DNA from: Zavarzinella formosa DSM 19928
GTDB lineage: Bacteria > Planctomycetota > Planctomycetia > Gemmatales > Gemmataceae
Assembly: GCF_000255705.1 (NCBI RefSeq)
Contig: NZ_JH636450.1
Location: 1-55,534 of the forward strand
Direction of reading: 5' to 3'
Length of the DNA stretch: 55,534 nucleotides
The number at the start of each line of letters is the position of its first letter. Within the stretch, counting starts at the first letter, position 1. The notes under the pieces are model-generated. The model was not told the DNA's origin. It did no database searches and saw only the letters and a program-made list of their open reading frames with translations. Shown piece by piece: positions 8,123-15,431 of this stretch. The position numbers and the translations under genes are program-made.

Positions 8123-10960
8123 ATGCTTAGCTTATTTGCCAATCCGTTTGCCATGATTTTCGGGGTGTTGCTCATCAGCAGCCCGATCATCATCCATCTC
8201 ATCAACCGGATGAAGTACAAGCGTGTCCGGTGGGCCGCGATGGAGTTTCTGCTCAAGTCGCAGAAACGCGCGCGCCGGAAGCTCATCATCGAACAATTGA
8301 TCCTGTTGTTGTTGCGAATTTTGCTGATGTTGCTCGTCGGCCTGTTGCTCGCCCGGTTCATCGGATGCGACAAGGGGCGGGAAGGGCAGACGACGCTTCA
8401 CGTCATCCTGTTTGACAACACCCTCAGCAACTCGGACACCATCCGAAGCGACGACGGCCAGAACCGCGAAGTGTATCAGGACGCCAAACAACTCATCACG
8501 GATCGCATCGGCGTCTCGGTCGTCCAGGCGACCAGTCCGCAGTTCGTCACCATCCTGCCGTTGACGGACCTCGACAACCCCCGCGATTTCGGCCGGTTGA
8601 ACAACACCACGCTGGACGACATGCGGACCTACCTCGCCCCGACCAAGGCGTCGCTGATGCACGCGGACCTCACGGACGGACTGCGGGCGGCGAAAAAGCT
8701 CTTCGAGGCCGACGCCACCAAACGGCCGGTGCTGCATGTCGTGGGCGACTTCCGCTCGGCCGACTGGGGCGAGCAAAACAAGGTTCGGCTCACGGAAGCG
8801 TTCGAGGAACTCAAAAAAGCGGGCGTCGAAGTCCACCTGCTGGATGCCGTTTCCCCGGAACGATCCGAGCAAACCAAGTCGCCACTGTCGGCCGAGAACC
8901 TGGCGATCACGGAAATCAGCCCGGACTCGAAGATCGTCGCCAAGTATCAGTCGGTCGAGTTCACGCTGAAGGTGCGGAACTACTCCAACAGCGAGAAAAA
9001 GGCCGTCAACGTCCGCATTCGGGTGAACGGGGCCGAGCGTCCCGAGGGGATGGTGGTGATTCCCTCCATCCCGCCGAACGGGGAAACGGTCTCCAAGTTC
9101 GTGCTGAACTTCGACCGCACCGGCTCGGACGACGACGTGGTCGCCGCCATCGACAAACTGACGGATGCGAAACTCAACCTCCCCCCCGAGGAACGGGACA
9201 CGTTGCAACTCACGGTCGCCGGCCGGTTCCCGGTGGTGAGCGCCCACTTGGAGGGGGAAGTCGGGGGCATCGCCGCCGACAACGTGCGGTATGCCGCCAT
9301 TGAAGTCCGTGACCGGGTGCCAATCCTGATCGTGGACGACGGCCCGGTGGCCCAGCGCGGCACCAAGGAAGCCGAGTCGTTCTTCCTACAAAAGCTCTTC
9401 ACGGAGCCGATCAAGGGCTACGACGTTCAGATCAAGAACTCGGCCGAACTGGAAACACTGAACCTCCAGCAATTTGTCGGCGTGTTCGTGTGTGATGTGC
9501 CCCGGTTCACCCCGGCAGCCATCCGGAACTTGGAAGACTACGCGAAAGCCGGGGGCGGCGTCTCCTTCTTCATGGGGCCGAACATGAAGGCCGACGTGAT
9601 TCCTCTCTACAACGAGCAACTTTACCGTGATGGCAAAGGCATTTTCCCGGTGCCTCTCGACAAGGCCATCGGCCTCGACATCCCCGAAGACAAGCGGTCT
9701 GCCCTGAAGTTCATGCGCAGCCTGACCTACAACAAGAAACTGCTGACCAGCAAAAAGACCCGATCCCACCCGGCCTTGGAAAAGCTATACACGGACAATC
9801 GTGGGCAGGCCGTCAGCGAGGACGAGTACGAAAAGTTCTTCATCTTCGTGGTGATCGACCGTTATATCCGGGTGAACACCCAGGCGCTTCAAGCCGGCAA
9901 TTCGGACCTTAGCACGCTGGTTTACCTCCAGAACACCAGCCCGATGGATGCCTACACGGACCGCGTGAACAAGCTGACGGATGAGTTCCCGATCACCGAG
10001 CCGAAGTGGGAACGCTATTCGGCCACGCTGACCAGTTACCGCACACAATTGCGGCAGATGGCGGCCAGCACCAGCGAGTTGTTCAACCTTGGCAAAGTGC
10101 TGGAATCGCTGCTCGACGATCCGGGCAACGAAGCCCTGAAGCGACCGAGCATGGTGAATTTCTGGGCCGCCGCCGAGAACGCGATTCTCAAGGAAAAGGT
10201 CGAGAAACTGCGGGATGAAGTTTCCTTCGGCGATCCGCTCTATCTGGCGAAGAGTTTCGGCAAAGGCCGCGTGACCGCCTTTATGACCTCGGCCGGGGCC
10301 TCTTGGAACGACATGGAGGGGTTCGGCAAGGCGTACTATCCGCCGATGATGATTAACATGCTTGGCTACATGGCCAGCGCTGGCACGGACTCCAGCCCGT
10401 TGCTCGGCCGCAAATGGGACTTCACCTTCGAGAAGAACAACTACGACGCCAAATACCGGACCGCCCGGTTTTCCGAGGACGTGAAGGGCAACAAGATCGG
10501 GTTCTCCTCGCTTGGCGAGAACCTGATGGCCACCGAGGAGCGAACAGAAGAAAAGACCAAGGACAAGCCCGAGGAGAAGAAGAGCTTCCTCAAGCTCGAC
10601 TTCAACCTGGGGAAAGACCCGGGAACTTACCTCTTCCGCTTTGCCGAACGCCGCGCCGAACCGGGCAAAGCCGCCCCGGACGGCCCGGCGAAAGCCGACT
10701 TCCGGGTGCTGGCGTACAACGTGGACGTGGAGCATGAGGGCAACCTCGCCCGCGCCAACTCGAACGACATCACGCAAATCGCCAAGGCCCCGCTCCACAC
10801 CGCCACCGACGAAAAACTGGTGGAATCGCTGCTGTCCCGCAAGCGGGATTTGTCCGAAAATCCGTGGTTCTATTTCGTGATGCTGCTCGTCCTGATTGCG
10901 GAGCAAGCGATGAGCGTGCGGCTGAGCTTCCACACCCGGTCGGATGTGGCGGCGGCGTGA
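8123..10960 (+). CDS. BatA-like membrane protein with N-terminal anchor and degenerate VWA domain
   Basis: This 945-residue protein begins with the BatA/aerotolerance-regulator N-terminal region: SSPIIIHLINRMKYKRVRW and a second hydrophobic segment LLLRILLMLLVGLLLARF. A VWA-like region follows at about 90-240, in which the metal motif is DNTLSN (D-x-T-x-S) rather than D-x-S-x-S. CARDB-like beta domains come next (VEFTLKVRNYSNSEKK). A class-I glutamine-amidotransferase-like fold is suggested by VPILIVDDG and VGVFVCDVPRFT. A C-terminal membrane helix (WFYFVMLLVLIAEQAM) closes the protein. It is probably an envelope protein working with the MoxR/DUF58 pair. Its downstream operon partner at 12116 is separated from it by the RAYT/REP island. 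Confidence 0.8.
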   Translation: MLSLFANPFAMIFGVLLISSPIIIHLINRMKYKRVRWAAMEFLLKSQKRARRKLIIEQLILLLLRILLMLLVGLLLARFIGCDKGREGQTTLHVILFDNTLSNSDTIRSDDGQNREVYQDAKQLITDRIGVSVVQATSPQFVTILPLTDLDNPRDFGRLNNTTLDDMRTYLAPTKASLMHADLTDGLRAAKKLFEADATKRPVLHVVGDFRSADWGEQNKVRLTEAFEELKKAGVEVHLLDAVSPERSEQTKSPLSAENLAITEISPDSKIVAKYQSVEFTLKVRNYSNSEKKAVNVRIRVNGAERPEGMVVIPSIPPNGETVSKFVLNFDRTGSDDDVVAAIDKLTDAKLNLPPEERDTLQLTVAGRFPVVSAHLEGEVGGIAADNVRYAAIEVRDRVPILIVDDGPVAQRGTKEAESFFLQKLFTEPIKGYDVQIKNSAELETLNLQQFVGVFVCDVPRFTPAAIRNLEDYAKAGGGVSFFMGPNMKADVIPLYNEQLYRDGKGIFPVPLDKAIGLDIPEDKRSALKFMRSLTYNKKLLTSKKTRSHPALEKLYTDNRGQAVSEDEYEKFFIFVVIDRYIRVNTQALQAGNSDLSTLVYLQNTSPMDAYTDRVNKLTDEFPITEPKWERYSATLTSYRTQLRQMAASTSELFNLGKVLESLLDDPGNEALKRPSMVNFWAAAENAILKEKVEKLRDEVSFGDPLYLAKSFGKGRVTAFMTSAGASWNDMEGFGKAYYPPMMINMLGYMASAGTDSSPLLGRKWDFTFEKNNYDAKYRTARFSEDVKGNKIGFSSLGENLMATEERTEEKTKDKPEEKKSFLKLDFNLGKDPGTYLFRFAERRAEPGKAAPDGPAKADFRVLAYNVDVEHEGNLARANSNDITQIAKAPLHTATDEKLVESLLSRKRDLSENPWFYFVMLLVLIAEQAMSVRLSFHTRSDVAAA

Positions 10961-10995
10961 TGAGGTGGCTATGAAAGCCCCCGCAGCAGCATCAA

Positions 10996-11073
10996 CAAGA
11001 GCCCCACTGCGTGAGCGGTGGGGGTTGCCTCATGTGGAAGAAAACCCCCACCGCTTACGCAGTGGGGCTCTTG
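10996..11073. repeat. REP-like palindromic pair, copy 2
   Basis: The left arm begins CAAGAGCCCCACTGCGTGAG (10996) and runs into GCGGTGGGGGTT. The right arm (11043-11073) is AACCCCCACCGCTTACGCAG followed by TGGGGCTCTTG. One position is GTGAGC opposite GCTTAC, which still pairs through a G-T/U wobble. The inter-arm spacer TGCCTCATGTGGAAGA resembles that of copies 4 and 5. Confidence 0.9.
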
Positions 11074-11109
11074 AATGACGAAGTGGCCGGGGTTGCCTTG
11101 CACAGGAGA

Positions 11110-11140
11110 AACCCCCACCGCTCACGCAGTGGGGCTCTTG
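11110..11140. repeat. Single REP arm directly before the RAYT gene, copy 3
   Basis: AACCCCCACCGCTCACGCAG followed by TGGGGCTCTTG is a lone right arm. In place of a left arm there is GAAGTGGCCGGGGTTGCC (11081-11098), a degenerate spacer that also follows copy 4. It lies 68 bases upstream of the chosen RAYT start. Confidence 0.85.
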
Positions 11141-11207
11141 AGTGCGAAGAGGTTGGTTTGATGATGGAAGAGTCAAAAAAACATGTGATTTCACAAGGCA
11201 AAATGCC

Positions 11208-11750
11208 GTGACCCGGACATGGCTGATTACTTGGACGACTTATGCCACTTGGCTCCCCGGTGATGCTCGTGGTTTTGTCGGGGACATCCGGACTGATGAT
11301 GCCGAGAAGGTGATACACAACGGTCATGGAACCGAATACGAGCAGGGCAACCCGGCGCTTCGCAAGGCGATGAAAGAGATTTTGTCGGGCGAGCCTGTTT
11401 GGCTCACACCGGAACAGGGCGTGGCCGTGGCGGGACAGATTCGGGAGACTATGGCTTATCGCAAGTGGATCTTGTTGGCGGTCGCCGTGATGCCGAATCA
11501 TGCTCATGTGTTGGTGACGGTTCTAGAAACCGTTCATCAAAATACGATCCTTCGAGATTTGAAAGCGTATGCAAGCGGGGCGTTGAATCGATTGGGCGGC
11601 AAGACAACGGGTGGTCGGTGGTGGACTCATGGTGGTTCAACCCGGTTGAAGACAGATGACTGGATGATCCAGACGGCGTTCGCTTATGTGAGAGACCAAC
11701 CCGGTGCTTTGTGTGTTTGGATTGATGAACACGCTTTGGCAGGTTTGTGA
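11208..11750 (+). CDS. REP-associated tyrosine transposase (RAYT, Y1/TnpA-REP family)
   Basis: This is a 180-residue HUH single-strand transposase. It has a beta-strand start TRTWLITWTTYATWLPGDAR, the metal-binding H98-x-H100 in AVMPNHAHVLV, and a likely catalytic tyrosine Y121 in DLKAYASGALNR. A C-terminal block resembles the usual Y-x-x-N-P region (FAYVRDQPGA). Y1 enzymes cut and join one DNA strand at hairpins through a 5'-phosphotyrosine bond. RAYTs act on REP/BIME palindromes and are usually single-copy domesticated genes. A GTG at 11208 places the start right before the conserved domain; an upstream GTG at 11142 in the same frame is possible. Four REP elements lie within 250 bases on either side. 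No terminal repeats of an ordinary insertion sequence are seen. Confidence 0.88.
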   Translation: MTRTWLITWTTYATWLPGDARGFVGDIRTDDAEKVIHNGHGTEYEQGNPALRKAMKEILSGEPVWLTPEQGVAVAGQIRETMAYRKWILLAVAVMPNHAHVLVTVLETVHQNTILRDLKAYASGALNRLGGKTTGGRWWTHGGSTRLKTDDWMIQTAFAYVRDQPGALCVWIDEHALAGL

Positions 11751-11761
11751 TTGACTAAAAT

Positions 11762-11837
11762 CAAGAGTTCCGCTGCGTGAGCGGCGAGGGTTGCCTTACA
11801 AGGGAGAAACCCCCACCGCTTACGCAGTGGGGCTCTT
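11762..11837. repeat. REP-like palindromic pair, copy 4
   Basis: The left arm is diverged (CAAGAGTTCCGCTGCGTGAG, then CGGCGAGGGTT). The right arm (11807-11837) is the standard AACCCCCACCGCTTACGCAG followed by TGGGGCTCTT. The element starts 12 bases after the RAYT stop codon. It is followed by TTGGCGAAGTGGCGGGGTTG, the same spacer type that precedes copy 3. Confidence 0.85.
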
Positions 11838-11893
11838 ATTGGCGAAGTGGCGGGGTTGCTTCACGCAGGCAGAAAACTTGAAGCATGGTCAAT

Positions 11894-11971
11894 CAAGAGC
11901 CCCACTGCGTAAGCGGTGGGGGTTGCTTCACGTAGAAGAAAACCCCCACCGCTTACGCAGTGGGGCTCTTG
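11894..11971. repeat. REP-like palindromic pair, copy 5
   Basis: The left arm begins CAAGAGCCCCACTGCGTAAG and the right arm ends GCTTACGCAGTGGGGCTCTTG. The arms are perfectly complementary, with the GTAAGC/GCTTAC variant on both sides. The spacer TGCTTCACGTAGAAGA is close to that of copy 2. Confidence 0.9.
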
Positions 11972-12115
11972 TGGGCGAAGCAGTGAGGCTCTTGCGGGGC
12001 GAAGCGGCAGGGCCTTGCTGGCGAAGTGGTTCGTGAGATGATGGTCGGAGTTTTAACACAGAGATAAACCCTATTGCATCAGCGACAGGGTGATTTTGAG
12101 AGATGAGAGCCGGGA
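11972..12115. other. Degenerate REP-spacer tract before the VWA gene
   Basis: Short direct repeats of the form GGGCGAAGC(A/G)G with GGCTCTTGC follow copy 5 (11973-12030). They look like decayed units of the same array. The remaining bases up to 12115 are unremarkable and carry the leader of the VWA gene (GAGAGCCGGGA before the ATG). Confidence 0.5.
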
Positions 12116-15100
12116 ATGAACGACAACGGCGTTCAACAAGAATCCGAGTTTGTGTTTCGGCGATTGACCGAAACCCTCAAGATTTATGGCCTCCACAAGG
12201 AGGTCAACGGGCATTGGTGGTTGCTCATCCTCGGGGTCGTGTTGTTTGTCGGGGTGGCGTTGGTTCTGTTCATGTATCGGAAGGACGCGCGCACCGTCCG
12301 GTGGTATTGGGCGACGCCGCTGGCGTTGCTTCGCATCTCGGTTTATGCCTGCCTCGCCCTCATGTTCCTCATGCCGGCCCGTCAGGATTACGATCGCGTC
12401 GAGAAACAATCCCGCGTGCTGGTTCTCATCGATGTGTCGGACAGCATGGCCCAGATCAGCGACGAGGTTTCCTCCAAGCCCGTCACCCGGCTTTCCAAGG
12501 TGCTGGACTTCATGAGCGACGACCGGGTCGCGTTCGTCAACAAGTTGCTCGACAAGAACCCGGTGTTTGTTTACCGCTTCGGCAACCGGCTCGACGAGGA
12601 ACCGCAGCAATTCGAGAAGAGCAGCACCGACCCCGTGCCGGTGTATCGGTTGCCCGACGCCGAGGGGGCGCTCAACCGCATGAACGGCCGCCCTTGGGGC
12701 AAGGCCGAGTGGCAGGCGTATGGGTATGACTTCAAGCCGTGGATCATCCGCGGCCTCTCGGACGACGCGGCGGCCGCCGTCAAGGCCAACGCCGCGTGGG
12801 AAGGGGACAAGCCCGGCAACGCGGAATGGGCGCAGAAGTGGCTCGACAAAAAGGAAGACGCCTATCCCTCCGGCCTTACCCCGGCCGACAAGGCCGTGCT
12901 GCTGTACAACCGGGACAAGTTGCCGGCCCGTGTTGAACTGGCTCGCAGCCTCGGCTCGGCGACGAATGTTCCCGATTCCACGCTGGCCCTTATCAACAAG
13001 GAAGCCGGCAACATGGTCGAGGGGATCATCGTCTTCAGCGACGGCCAGAGCAATCTCGGCAACGAGGCGGTGCTGGCCGACTTGCGGGCGAGGGCCACGG
13101 CCGAGCGGATTCCGGTTTTCACCGTTGGCATCGGGTCAGAGCAAAAGACGATCAATGTCCGCATCACCGATCTTCAAGCCCCGGAACTCACCCCGCCGGA
13201 CGAGTCCTTCAAGGTCATCATCGAACAGGACGGCGACGGGCTGGTCGGCCAGAAGGCCAAGATCGAACTCGAAGTCCAGCCCCCCAAGTCCGACGCCACC
13301 ATCCGCGTCCCGGCCGAAGCCGTTTATCAGCCCGGCGAACCGCCGCACGCCCAGGCCGAGATTGTGCTGGACCCGGAGAAGGCCCCGGAGTTGCTCAAGA
13401 GCAAGGAAAATCCCAAGGCATTCGTCGAGGGAGAATGGCGGGTGCGGGCCGTCACACCGCGCGTCGAGGGAGAACGCTATCAGGACAAAGAACACGTCGG
13501 CGAGTGGACCGTCGTGAAGGTGCAGCGGAAGCCGCAACGGGTGCTGGTGATGTGCAGCGCCCCGAACCGGGACTTTCAATTCCTCATCACGCAACTGCTG
13601 CGGGACAAGGCCGACCTGAGCGTGTTCGTGCAAAACGAAGCCGGGACCGCCGGGAAGATCAACCTGCTGGAAGACGGCGAACGCCAGCTTCAACACTTCC
13701 CGGATCGCATCCGCGTCGAGGAAAGCCCGACTGAGACACCCGCGGAGAAGTGGTACAACATCGCCCGCTACGACGTGATTATCGCCTTTGACATCGACTG
13801 GACGCAGTTGACGACGGAGCAAATCGACATGCTCCGCACTTGGGTCGAATTGCAGGCTGGCGGACTCTTGTTCATGGCCGGGCATATTCACACCAAGCAC
13901 CTCGCCCGGCCGGACGCGGGAGACAAGTTCCAAGCCCTCAACACCATCCTGCCCGTGGTTCCCGGCGACCCGGATCTCGCGGCCGCCAAGCGAACCGCCG
14001 ACAAGCCGTGGCGGCTCGAATTTGAGAACCTCGGCGGCGACCTCGACTTCATGAAGATCGACGACTCCATCCCGAACATCGAAACAGGCTGGGAACGCTT
14101 CTTCACCGGCCGGGACGAAAAGGACGAAAAAGCCCGCGTTTTGCGGGGCTTTTACAATTACTTCCCGATCCGCGAACTCAAGCCGGTCGCCACGCCGGTG
14201 GCCCGCTTCCCCGATCCGAACGCGATCAAGATGCCGGATGGCAAGGCCCCGCCGTGGATGGCCACCATGCAATATGGCCAGGGCAAGACCATGTGGATCG
14301 GCTCCCCGGAAATCTGGCGGCTCCGGCAGTTTCGCGATGATTACTTCGAGCGGTTCTGGACGAAACTGATCCGTTACATGGGTTCGGGCAGCCGTCGCAA
14401 GCAAACGCAGCGGGGGCGGATCCTGATGACCAAGGAAGTCCCCGTTGGCGGCTACATCCGCGTGACCTCCCAGTTGCTCGACCCGTCGCTCGGCTTCATG
14501 CCCGCCAACAGCGACCCGAAGATCAGCTTCAAGCCGGTGGAACTGGACAAGTACCCGCCGGAGATTGAAAAGCTCCAGGGAGAAAACCAGATCGCCGCCG
14601 CCAAGGCCAAGTACCACGCGAAGTATTCCTACGAATACCGGATGAACGCGAAGAAGGGAGCCGAGGCGTGGCAGGGCTACTTCCAGCGTTCGCAACTCGC
14701 CTCCAGCGAGAAGTTCCCCACCGGCATCTGGCGGGCCGAGGTGGAAATCCCGAGCAGCGCCGAGACGCTGAAGCAAAAGTTCAACATCCGGCAATCGAAC
14801 CCGGAACTGGACGTGACCCGGCCGGACTTCAACGCCCTCTACCGCATGGCCACGCCGGTGAGCGAGATCGTCGGCCGCCTTCCGGATGAAACTCTTGTCG
14901 CCAGCCTGCAAAAAGCCACCGCCGGCGGCCCCGAAGGGAAGCGGCTGGCCTTCAAGTTCGGCGACGAGGAATCCTTGAAGTTGATCCCCGATTGCATCAA
15001 GCAGGACGCGAAGACCATCCGCAACAAGGGCAAGGTCGATGATTACTGGGACAAGGGTTTCGCCCTCCCCTCGTGGATGACGACCTGGCTGACCGGCCCC

Positions 15101-15196
15101 ACCGACCGCCCGATGCGCGTGGGTTATATGCTGTTGCTATGCGGCACGCTCTTGTCGGTGGAATGGCTGACGCGGAAGTTGTTGAAACTGGCGTGA
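12116..15196 (+). CDS. Large VWA-domain membrane protein of the Bat-like cluster
   Basis: This 1026-residue protein has two N-terminal membrane helices (about 34-53 and 66-87). A VWA domain follows with an intact metal motif D106-x-S108-x-S110 (LIDVSDSMA) and GIIVFSDGQSNLGNEA later in the fold. A long beta-rich middle follows. A glutamine-amidotransferase-like domain (RVLVMCSAPNRDFQFLITQL, YDVIIAFDIDW, GGLLFMAGHIHTKHL) sits in the second half. A C-terminal hydrophobic segment MRVGYMLLLCGTLLSVEWL ends the protein. It parallels the BatA-like protein upstream but keeps the metal-site residues that protein lacks, suggesting a paired complex. The interruption at 10961-12115 separates it from that partner. 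Confidence 0.82.
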   Translation: MNDNGVQQESEFVFRRLTETLKIYGLHKEVNGHWWLLILGVVLFVGVALVLFMYRKDARTVRWYWATPLALLRISVYACLALMFLMPARQDYDRVEKQSRVLVLIDVSDSMAQISDEVSSKPVTRLSKVLDFMSDDRVAFVNKLLDKNPVFVYRFGNRLDEEPQQFEKSSTDPVPVYRLPDAEGALNRMNGRPWGKAEWQAYGYDFKPWIIRGLSDDAAAAVKANAAWEGDKPGNAEWAQKWLDKKEDAYPSGLTPADKAVLLYNRDKLPARVELARSLGSATNVPDSTLALINKEAGNMVEGIIVFSDGQSNLGNEAVLADLRARATAERIPVFTVGIGSEQKTINVRITDLQAPELTPPDESFKVIIEQDGDGLVGQKAKIELEVQPPKSDATIRVPAEAVYQPGEPPHAQAEIVLDPEKAPELLKSKENPKAFVEGEWRVRAVTPRVEGERYQDKEHVGEWTVVKVQRKPQRVLVMCSAPNRDFQFLITQLLRDKADLSVFVQNEAGTAGKINLLEDGERQLQHFPDRIRVEESPTETPAEKWYNIARYDVIIAFDIDWTQLTTEQIDMLRTWVELQAGGLLFMAGHIHTKHLARPDAGDKFQALNTILPVVPGDPDLAAAKRTADKPWRLEFENLGGDLDFMKIDDSIPNIETGWERFFTGRDEKDEKARVLRGFYNYFPIRELKPVATPVARFPDPNAIKMPDGKAPPWMATMQYGQGKTMWIGSPEIWRLRQFRDDYFERFWTKLIRYMGSGSRRKQTQRGRILMTKEVPVGGYIRVTSQLLDPSLGFMPANSDPKISFKPVELDKYPPEIEKLQGENQIAAAKAKYHAKYSYEYRMNAKKGAEAWQGYFQRSQLASSEKFPTGIWRAEVEIPSSAETLKQKFNIRQSNPELDVTRPDFNALYRMATPVSEIVGRLPDETLVASLQKATAGGPEGKRLAFKFGDEESLKLIPDCIKQDAKTIRNKGKVDDYWDKGFALPSWMTTWLTGPTDRPMRVGYMLLLCGTLLSVEWLTRKLLKLA

Positions 15197-15234
15197 CCGT
15201 GAAGCCGCGACGCGGAGTCTTCGGAGCGGAGCGC
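15197..15234. repeat. Lone 38-bp arm of family B palindrome
   Basis: These 38 bases are identical to 1319-1356 and begin at the base after the VWA stop codon. A short GGCCGG/CCGGCC hairpin (15235-15240 with 15255-15260) follows in place of the second arm. Confidence 0.9.
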
Positions 15235-15258
15235 GGGCCGGAACCCAATAAAATCCGG

Positions 15259-15348
15259 CCCCGTGTCAGTCATAGCCCGACGCGCAAGCGAGGGTGTGGG
15301 ACTATCCAAGCACCCTCGCTTGCGCGTCGGGCTATGACTGACACGGGG
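15259..15348. repeat. Perfect 38-bp inverted repeat (family C)
   Basis: CCCCGTGTCAGTCATAGCCC (from 15259) continues through GACGCGCAAGCGAGGGTG to 15296. It is exactly complementary to 15311-15348, with a 14-base loop. The GCCCGACGCGCAAGCGAGGG core is, from memory, a recurrent intergenic palindrome in planctomycete genomes. There is no T-run, so it is not a standard terminator. Confidence 0.9.
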
Positions 15349-15431
15349 TATTAGTTTTCGATGGGTTTTGGCGTTCTAAACGGTTGGTTGATGTGTGACT
15401 GCTTGACGACGGCACTTAACAATTGAAGCTC

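Noticed and set aside
10996-11971. CRISPR array
   Set aside because: The repeats are inverted pairs with conserved loops and irregular spacing, not direct repeats with unique spacers, and there are no cas genes.
11791-12036. Short open frame through REP copies 4 and 5
   Set aside because: It is encoded wholly by palindromic repeat sequence and lacks a ribosome-binding site.
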